A program made the translations under genes and the position numbers. From Bremerella sp. P1 (GTDB taxonomy: Bacteria > Planctomycetota > Planctomycetia > Pirellulales > Pirellulaceae), in contig NZ_CP118164.1 of assembly GCF_028748185.1 (NCBI RefSeq), positions 1,054,001-1,118,000 of the forward strand: DNA of 64,000 bases, read 5' to 3'. The first letter of the stretch is position 1, and each line of letters starts with the position of its first letter. Shown in pieces: positions 58,785 to 64,000 of the stretch. The notes below the pieces were generated by a model. The model saw nothing but the letters and a program-made list of their open reading frames with translations, searched no databases and was not told the origin of the DNA.

Positions 58785-59963
58785 CTAATGCAGTCCGCGG
58801 ATCGGTGGCGACTGGTAGTCTTGCTGGGCAGCTGTTTCGTACACAGGTCGTACCGCATTGACCGCACCAGCTGGCGTATTGCTTCCCAACGGGAAACCTC
58901 CACTGGATGGATACTGCGGGCTCTGCTGCGGATAGCCTGTCGGTGCTTGCGTTGGCGGAGCGAAGTTGTTGCCTGGCAGCGGTTGTCCCGATGGCAACAT
59001 TTGTCCGTTGGCCGGATACGGCTGACTGACCGGTGCAGGCTGAGCACCTGGCAATGGCTGACCACTCGGTAGTGGTTGGCCACTGGAATAGGCCGGACCG
59101 CCTGGCAGTGGCTGGCCGCCGTTATGGACCAGGTTGATCTCAGGCACATCGGGTCGCTGCGGCCGGCTAAACGTGCCGGTCCCTTCGGTCAGCTGATTGA
59201 TGCGGTAACCGATGACCGAGATCGAGAAGTCCATGCCGGACTTCGGCAAGCGAATGTCGACCTTGTATGGCAGCGACACTTGGTAGCTTGGATCAAAGCG
59301 ATGATTCGAGGCCAAGGCCGAAGCGATCGGCTGACCGGCGGCGTCGTACATGTGCTGTTCGAGCACGTAGCCGTACTGTTTGTCGATGACCGTGACCTTG
59401 GTGATCTGCCCTGCCGACGAGTTCATCGTCGTGCGGATCTCGTAGTTGCCGGATGCGGTTGGGAACGGCCCCTGGTGGAAGTCGTTCGGGTCGAAGCGTG
59501 CCAGTCCCATTGTCTGGGCGACCCAGCTTGGTTCGACCGGAAGCATCGTCTTGGCCATCGTCTGGTTGAATTCATCGTGCCGGGCATACATCAGACCCGG
59601 CGAGTTAAACCCACGGCCCCACACCCAGAACTCTTGTTCGTTACTGCCCAGGTCCAACAGTTGACCGGTAAGTGCCGTTTCGCCAATCATGCGAAACTTC
59701 ATCGGGGGTGCCATGTAGACTTGTGCCCGGATGGAAGGAAAGCCTTTGAGGCCTAACGTTGCGCCGGTCGATTCAAGCGTTTGCACGCGTTGCGTGTTCA
59801 TGTTGACCTGGGCCATCAACTGCTCCATGGTCGGCGGAGCATTGAAGACGACCGGGGACTGATACATCGGGTCGATCTGTTGCGTGAACTGCGGGCACCC
59901 GGCACCGCAGGCGAAACCAACCAGCAAGATCGCGACGATCCCCTGCAGCTTGAATTGTGTCAC
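58785..59963 (-). CDS. Outer-membrane-type lipoprotein with Pro/Gln-rich tail
   Basis: 392 aa from a GTG at 59963, with AAGGATG upstream. The lipobox is ACGAGC. The folded domain (about 45-260) contains APPMKFRMIGETALTGQLLDLGSNEQEFWVWG and RHDEFNQTMAKTMLPVEPSWV, resembling LolA/LolB-like half-barrels that bind acyl chains. The C-terminal 120 residues are low-complexity repeats of SGQPLPG and PQQSPQYP type. It may take part in lipid or lipoprotein trafficking, but no direct family link is certain. It is followed after 23 nt by a hypothetical gene on the same strand upstream. Confidence 0.72.
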   Translation of the reverse strand: MTQFKLQGIVAILLVGFACGAGCPQFTQQIDPMYQSPVVFNAPPTMEQLMAQVNMNTQRVQTLESTGATLGLKGFPSIRAQVYMAPPMKFRMIGETALTGQLLDLGSNEQEFWVWGRGFNSPGLMYARHDEFNQTMAKTMLPVEPSWVAQTMGLARFDPNDFHQGPFPTASGNYEIRTTMNSSAGQITKVTVIDKQYGYVLEQHMYDAAGQPIASALASNHRFDPSYQVSLPYKVDIRLPKSGMDFSISVIGYRINQLTEGTGTFSRPQRPDVPEINLVHNGGQPLPGGPAYSSGQPLPSGQPLPGAQPAPVSQPYPANGQMLPSGQPLPGNNFAPPTQAPTGYPQQSPQYPSSGGFPLGSNTPAGAVNAVRPVYETAAQQDYQSPPIRGLH

Positions 59964-59986
59964 TGGCGCATCCTTGCGTTCGTTGG

Positions 59987-60487
59987 TTACTGGTCGGTTG
60001 GCTCGTCGCCGGTTTGCAGTAGCGAGGTCAGTTCGTTTTGGATCTCGGCGATTCGCTGGGCGGTCGGTTCGACGACAGGAATCTTGTAGTTCCCTTCGCG
60101 TTTGAGTCCGACCAGCACCAGGCGTTCGATGCCGTCCTCACCTTTTTCCGTGTCTTCCATTCGCACGATCTTGCGTCGCACCATCAACAGCGCCACCACG
60201 TAAGCGGCGTCTTGCTGCTTAGGGTCTTGGAGCAATCGCTCGAAGTAATCGAGCATGATGTCGTGCGGTGCCCAACTGATCTTGGTCGATTGGGGATCGG
60301 GGATGGTGGCCTTCCACCAGCAGATGGCGTTCTCAGGCGGACCTTCCCAGGCTTCTTTGCTGAAGTCTTGCCGGACCACCTCGGCCCCTTCCGGGACGAG
60401 GACCGAAAAGTACTCGTCGCCGGGGCGCAGTTCGCGCTCGGTGGCGTGGCACTTTTTCGTGCAGCGTTGAATGTCGAAGTCGATCAT
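59987..60487 (-). CDS. Hypothetical protein, possible zinc-binding cap
   Basis: 166 aa from the ATG at 60487, which has GGAAG nine bases ahead; a start three codons earlier exists. The N-terminus reads FDIQRCTKKCHATERELRPGDEYFS, with C-x-x-x-C and His as possible metal ligands. The centre is helical and Asp-rich, the end is a polar tail (ELTSLLQTGDEPTDQ). No known family. It lies directly in front of the lipoprotein gene (23 nt), probably one transcript. Confidence 0.65.
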   Translation of the reverse strand: MIDFDIQRCTKKCHATERELRPGDEYFSVLVPEGAEVVRQDFSKEAWEGPPENAICWWKATIPDPQSTKISWAPHDIMLDYFERLLQDPKQQDAAYVVALLMVRRKIVRMEDTEKGEDGIERLVLVGLKREGNYKIPVVEPTAQRIAEIQNELTSLLQTGDEPTDQ

Positions 60488-60604
60488 GGCAGCCATCTTC
60501 CAAAAAGTGGGGGCGGCAGATCGTACGGAAATTGAAGCCGCGACTCAAGATGGACGCGGCTTGGGGTGCTATCACTTCACGATAGCACTTAAAAGAAGTT
60601 CAAT

Positions 60605-60847
60605 CTAATAAGCCGTGAAGAAGCGGTTGCTGCTGCCGCCGTGGCCGATGCGGATGCGGATCTGCTTGGCACACTTGGGGCAATTGCCGATGTAGTGCGT
60701 GCGGTCTTTGTTTGGATAGATCCGCGAATAGATACTGCAGCAGTCAAACTTCACCCCAAGAAACGGGCGAGGCTTACGCTCGGCGTCGGCTTTCTGCTTC
60801 GGCTGACCGTATTCTGGTTCGTTGGTGATGTCCAAGCGATCGGACAT
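60605..60847 (-). CDS. Small protein with a zinc-ribbon-like end
   Basis: 80 aa. Polar N-terminus, then RPFLGVKFDCCSIYSRIYPN and NCPKCAKQIRIRIGHGGSS: a C-C and a C-x-x-C separated by about 23 residues, a layout used by small zinc ribbons. No family recognised. It is the first gene of a possible three-gene run with the next two minus-strand genes (117-nt gap). Its start region is divergent from the leucine attenuator promoter. Confidence 0.65.
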   Translation of the reverse strand: MSDRLDITNEPEYGQPKQKADAERKPRPFLGVKFDCCSIYSRIYPNKDRTHYIGNCPKCAKQIRIRIGHGGSSNRFFTAY

Positions 60848-60981
60848 GGCCTGGGTCCCTTCTCTTACCCGCCTGGTAGTTAGAAGTCTGACTGCTTGAA
60901 ATATCGGCCAGATGCCCCGCCGATTTTGCCCAAATTGCCGTTAAGGTCCGAGGAAATGCCGGTTTACGAAAAAACGCCCGG

Positions 60982-61010
60982 TTGACCGAACCCGCACGCG
61001 GAAGTAGAGT
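60982..61010 (+). promoter_or_regulatory. Sigma70-like promoter of leuL-leuA
   Basis: TTGACC at 60982-60987 and TAGAGT at 61005-61010 are separated by exactly 17 bases, close to the consensus TTGACA-17-TATAAT. Transcription would start near 61017, about 35 nt before the leader-peptide ATG. Confidence 0.6.
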
Positions 61011-61051
61011 CATTCATAGCAAATCCACTCAAACGCGAGCAAGATTTAACC

Positions 61052-61105
61052 ATGAATCAAAACCTCCTGCTGCTGCAACTGCTGCTGATCACCTCCGGGT
61101 GTTAG
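61052..61105 (+). CDS. leuL: Leucine-rich leader peptide of leuA
   Basis: A 17-codon frame reading MNQNLLLLQLLLITSGC. Seven of 17 codons are leucine (CTC CTG CTG CTG, then CTG CTG CTG), clustered in one eleven-codon block. It stops at TAG (61103-61105), 35 bases before the attenuator stem and about 240 bases before leuA, the first enzyme specific to leucine synthesis. A leader peptide loaded with the end-product amino acid, followed by a terminator, is the standard design of amino-acid attenuation. The ribosome-binding site is weak, as for many genes in this phylum. I assign the symbol by analogy to enteric leuL. Confidence 0.82.
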   Translation: MNQNLLLLQLLLITSGC

Positions 61106-61140
61106 GGAAGGTTTCACGTTCGCTCAAAACGAGATCACCA

Positions 61141-61175
61141 AAAGCCCTAAGGCCCAACACCTTAGGGCTTTTTTT
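61141..61175 (+). terminator. Leucine attenuator terminator
   Basis: A perfect 12-bp stem AAAGCCCTAAGG (61141-61152) / CCTTAGGGCTTT (61160-61171) with loop CCCAACA and seven T. Two competing pairings are visible. GGTGTT(A)GGG at 61098-61107, overlapping the leader stop codon, can pair with CCCAACACC at 61153-61161 (9 bp with one bulged A). TTAGGG at 61102-61107 can pair with CCCTAA at 61145-61150. Either would break the terminator. A ribosome stalled on the Leu codons leaves that segment free; a ribosome at the stop codon covers it. Confidence 0.85.
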
Positions 61176-61345
61176 GTTGACGTAAGTTCCCCTGATAAAA
61201 CCATGGCAATCCCCCATCATTGCAAATTCGACGGAGTGGCCAGTGTGTCGATCCTCCTCCTAGCCGGGCCGGCTTGCGGCCGGCAGTGAGATTTTTCGAT
61301 TCCCACACATCACACAATCACTTCTGAACGACTTACGAATCCAAT

Positions 61346-62857
61346 ATGAGTACCCCGACTGTAAAAATCTTCGACACCACGCTCCGTGACGGCGAGCAAT
61401 CGCCTGGGGCCAGCATGAACCGCGCCGAGAAGATGGAGATCGCCCAGGCCCTGGTAGACCTGGGCGTCGATATCATCGAAGCCGGTTTCCCGATCGCTTC
61501 GCCTGGCGACTTTGAATCGGTCAAAGAGATCGCCACCAACATCAAAGGCGCCTCGATCTGCGGCCTGGCTCGCTGTAACCCCAAAGACATCGAACGCGCT
61601 TGGGAAGCATTAAAACATTCCGAGCAGCCGCGGATTCACGTCTTTCTGGCAACCAGCGCGATCCATCGCGAGTTCAAGTTGCGGATGACGCCTGAGGAAA
61701 TCGTCTCGCGCGGTGTCGACGGCGTGAAGCTGGCCGCCAGCTTCTGCGACGACGTCGAGTTCTCGCCGGAAGATGCTTCCCGCACCGAGCCAGACTTCCT
61801 GTGCCGCGTGGTGGAAGCGGCGATCGACGCCGGGGCCACGACAGTCAACATTCCGGACACCGTCGGCTACGCCACGCCCAATCACATGTACAAGGTCATC
61901 AGCGATCTGAAGAACCGCGTTCCCAACATCGACAAGGCGGTCATCAGCGTCCACTGCCACGACGACCTGGGCATGGCAGTCGCCAACAGCTTGGCCGGCG
62001 TCGAAGCAGGTGCCGGGCAGATCGAGTGCACCATCAACGGGATCGGCGAACGAGCCGGGAACGCCTCGCTCGAAGAAGTCGTCATGGCCCTTCGCACGCG
62101 GCACGACTACTACAACATCGGCACCCGCATCAACACCAAGCGTCTGGTGCCGACCAGCCGATTGCTTTCCAACATCACCGGTCTTCAGGTGCAGCGGAAC
62201 AAAGCGATCGTCGGCCGCAACGCATTCGCCCACGAGTCAGGCATTCACCAGGACGGGATGCTCAAAGAGCCGACCACCTACGAGATCATGCGGCCGGAAG
62301 ACGTCGGGCTCGAAAAGACCGACTTGGTTCTCGGCAAGCACAGCGGCCGGGCAGCGTTGTCCGATCGCGCGAAGGCCCTCGGCTATCACCTCTCGGCCGA
62401 ACAGCTTCAAGAGGTGTTCGACGAGTTCAAGAAGCTGGCCGATAAGAAGAAGGACATCTACGACGGCGACATCGCTTCGCTTTGCGACCAGCAAATCCGC
62501 GGCGAAGTTCGCGAAGGCTGGACGCTCGAAAGCCTGGACGTCACCCACGGCACCGGCAAGCCGCCGCACGTGAAGATGACCCTGCGTCGCGGCCACGAAA
62601 CCGAGACCGCCGAAATCTCCGAAGGAGACGGCCCGATCGACGCCGCCTTCTGGGCGATCGAACGCATCACGAGCGTGCCGATCACCTGCAAAGACTTCCA
62701 GGTCCACAGCGCCACCTTGGGCCGAGACGCCCTAGGGGAAGTCACCGTCGAAATCGAATCGAACAAACAAACGGCCCGCGGCCGCGGCAGTTCGACCGAT
62801 ACGGTAGAAGCGACGGTTCATGCGATTTTGGACGCGGTGAACCGGATTAGCGGGTAG
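61346..62857 (+). CDS. leuA: 2-isopropylmalate synthase
   Basis: 503 aa. HMGL-like TIM barrel with DTTLRDGEQSPGASM (metal and substrate site, about residues 10-24), HCHDDLGMAVANSL (H-x-H, about 210), NGIGERAGNASLEEVVMALR (about 235-255) and GIHQDGMLKEP, then the C-terminal LeuA regulatory domain of about 110 residues (TETAEISEGDGPIDAAFWAI), which mediates leucine feedback inhibition. It condenses 2-ketoisovalerate with acetyl-CoA. Expression is probably attenuated by the leader peptide and hairpin upstream. The 170 nt between the attenuator and leuA hold no further gene. Confidence 0.96.
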   Translation: MSTPTVKIFDTTLRDGEQSPGASMNRAEKMEIAQALVDLGVDIIEAGFPIASPGDFESVKEIATNIKGASICGLARCNPKDIERAWEALKHSEQPRIHVFLATSAIHREFKLRMTPEEIVSRGVDGVKLAASFCDDVEFSPEDASRTEPDFLCRVVEAAIDAGATTVNIPDTVGYATPNHMYKVISDLKNRVPNIDKAVISVHCHDDLGMAVANSLAGVEAGAGQIECTINGIGERAGNASLEEVVMALRTRHDYYNIGTRINTKRLVPTSRLLSNITGLQVQRNKAIVGRNAFAHESGIHQDGMLKEPTTYEIMRPEDVGLEKTDLVLGKHSGRAALSDRAKALGYHLSAEQLQEVFDEFKKLADKKKDIYDGDIASLCDQQIRGEVREGWTLESLDVTHGTGKPPHVKMTLRRGHETETAEISEGDGPIDAAFWAIERITSVPITCKDFQVHSATLGRDALGEVTVEIESNKQTARGRGSSTDTVEATVHAILDAVNRISG

Positions 62858-62886
62858 GTTGATTGCCCGTTACAAATTGAAATGCG

Positions 62887-62921
62887 AAGAGCCCAGGCAA
62901 CGTGTTGCCTGGGCTCTTTTT
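62887..62921 (+). terminator. Intrinsic terminator of leuA
   Basis: Perfect stem AAGAGCCCAGGCAAC / GTTGCCTGGGCTCTT with a very short loop, followed by five T. Confidence 0.94.
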
Positions 62922-62958
62922 AATTACAGAAAACTATCACACATTGCGAGTTGGCGTG

Positions 62959-64000
62959 TTACGAAATTACGCCTTCTCGCTTTAGGGTATCAGCAACTTC
63001 ATGAAAAGCCCCACTAATCTTTCCGCTGTCGAAACGTATCTGACCAAGACCGTGAATATTTGAAAACTCTTCGCAATCACTCTCAAGCATAACTATCGCT
63101 TTTTCAAAACCAAGCTTTCCCTGAAACAAACCCGCTTCATGAACGACATTCAATCGAGCATGTACTCGATCATCTTTCTGAATATCCTCGGCAGTTAGCA
63201 CAAGAAAAGCAAAGCATGCTTCTTCGAGCATGGTCGTCAGTCTCGAAATCGTTGTTTGTCCAGCCGTTGCCTGTCGATTGAAGTCATCGCATGTAACACC
63301 GAGGCGATCTTGGATATAGTTCTTTAGTTCTAACCAAGCCGTAGACTTACCATGGCCGATGAATACCCTGGTCCCTGTTTGATCGCCCATTAGATAATCC
63401 TTCGTCTCGATTTTCGACTTGAGATAATTGTTAGTCCGTCGTGCAATCTTCGCAAGGTCTTGAGGGATTTCAAGTAAAGTACGAACCGATTGAAGAGAAG
63501 CCCGAAACGTCACATGTGGAGGCACAACAGTCCCCCCTGATACCGCAGTATGGTCGTGTGTAATTGGCGGAGGAGGCGGTGCAATCGATCGACAAAACTT
63601 CTCTTGAGGAACCATGCGTGCTTTATCAACTTGTGACTTTACCTTTTCAAGATATTGATCACTAGCATTGGAAAGGCACGCTTCAATGATGGCTAACAAG
63701 TCTTCTCTCAGATCGTCAATTTCCGCCGCATTTTCCTTGGCGACATCAAGTATCTCCTCAAAATCGGCTTTGCCTAGCTGCGCTACTAGATAGTCGTAAA
63801 TTTCACTATGACTATACTTTACCCAATCACCTTCAGTTGAGTTACTGAATCGATCCTGCAAACCCCATTGGCGGTCAAAGAATGCCCCTGATGGCGGCCT
63901 TTCGATTCCCTCATAATAAACGAGAGAGTGATAACCGAGCCACGACCCCGAATGGGCAATATCGAATTCATGCGAAAGTGTAATTGCTTTTTCAATTAAA
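62959..64000 (-). CDS. TIR-like (CAP12/Pycsar-type) nucleotide-binding protein, 5' end beyond window
   Basis: The frame is open from the stop at 62959 to the window edge; the first residues inside read LIEKAITLSHEFDIAHSGSW, so the protein is at least 346 aa and a TTG at 63861 is not the real start. The C-terminal about 140 residues form the TIR-like CAP12_PCTIR domain: TRVFIGHGKSTAWLELKNYI, AGQTTISRLTTMLEEACFAFLVLTAEDI (split here at 20), ARLNVVHEAGLFQGKLGFEKAIVM and SNIHGLGQIRFDSGKISGAF. Proteins with this domain act in CBASS/Pycsar-type anti-phage defence and deplete NAD when activated. The N-terminal part (about residues 1-140 of the visible protein) is unassigned. The gene is AT-richer than its neighbours, consistent with transfer. 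Confidence 0.75.
   Translation of the reverse strand, partial: LIEKAITLSHEFDIAHSGSWLGYHSLVYYEGIERPPSGAFFDRQWGLQDRFSNSTEGDWVKYSHSEIYDYLVAQLGKADFEEILDVAKENAAEIDDLREDLLAIIEACLSNASDQYLEKVKSQVDKARMVPQEKFCRSIAPPPPPITHDHTAVSGGTVVPPHVTFRASLQSVRTLLEIPQDLAKIARRTNNYLKSKIETKDYLMGDQTGTRVFIGHGKSTAWLELKNYIQDRLGVTCDDFNRQATAGQTTISRLTTMLEEACFAFLVLTAEDIQKDDRVHARLNVVHEAGLFQGKLGFEKAIVMLESDCEEFSNIHGLGQIRFDSGKISGAFHEVADTLKREGVIS

Noticed and set aside
61610-62233. 207-codon minus-strand frame inside leuA
   Set aside because: Shadow of the strongly supported leuA gene.
63861-63861. TTG at 63861 as the start of the TIR-like gene
   Set aside because: The same frame is open and protein-like to the window edge, so the true start lies outside the window.

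Overview
The window looks like a piece of a planctomycete chromosome, most likely from the Pirellulaceae (Blastopirellula, Bremerella or Rhodopirellula type). The marker families are a secreted cytochrome-c/DUF1549/DUF1553 (PSD1) protein paired with a Tat-exported DUF1501 protein, two DUF1559 prepilin-like proteins, a Tat-exported Gfo/Idh/MocA oxidoreductase, many Sec-exported hypothetical proteins, and moderately high GC with few Shine-Dalgarno-led operons. The genus is an inference; no rRNA gene is present.

Layout. 0-24.8 kb is ordinary chromosome. It holds secreted Gly-rich and SnoaL-like proteins, an HlyD/DUF3302 pair resembling E. coli YiaV/YiaW, a methyltransferase, the DUF1501/PSD1 pair, a four-gene metal-looking export cluster (His/Cys-rich peptide, thioredoxin-fold protein, FtsX-type permease, ABC ATPase; 10.3-13.7 kb), an amidohydrolase, a glycerophosphodiesterase, an oxidoreductase and a cupin-like protein. 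25-29.5 kb has a membrane protein, a DUF1559/lipoprotein pair and a metallophosphoesterase. 29.7-34.1 kb is an accessory island. On the minus strand it carries integron-type gene cassettes separated by attC-like imperfect palindromes, with no integrase in view, and it is broken up by at least two families of dispersed repeats. 34.1-39 kb returns to housekeeping genes (tRNA-Pro, comB, a TM2 protein, a JmjC/cupin-like protein, superoxide dismutase, a Ser/Thr-rich lipoprotein). 39-41.5 kb is a repeat-rich patch with an IS5-type element inserted in the centre of a palindromic repeat. 41.5-61 kb holds small hypothetical proteins, a TPR protein, a GGDEF cyclase, tRNA-Asp, miaE, the methionine-salvage set mtnB-mtnD-mtnC, a STAS protein with a GspE-like ATPase, an SDR enzyme, leuB, a putative NlpC/P60-type protein, a second DUF1559/lipoprotein pair and a ferredoxin.

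The clearest regulatory discovery lies at 60.98-61.35 kb, just upstream of leuA. A good sigma70-like promoter is followed by a 17-codon leader peptide with seven leucine codons, and then by a 12-bp perfect terminator hairpin with a U-run. A segment covering the leader stop codon can pair with the terminator. This has the layout of a classical translation-coupled leucine attenuator. At the right edge a 5'-truncated gene encodes a TIR-like (CAP12/Pycsar-type) nucleotide-binding domain, suggesting that a defence locus continues outside the window.

Most functional statements rest on motif recognition by eye. No database search, folding program or alignment was run.
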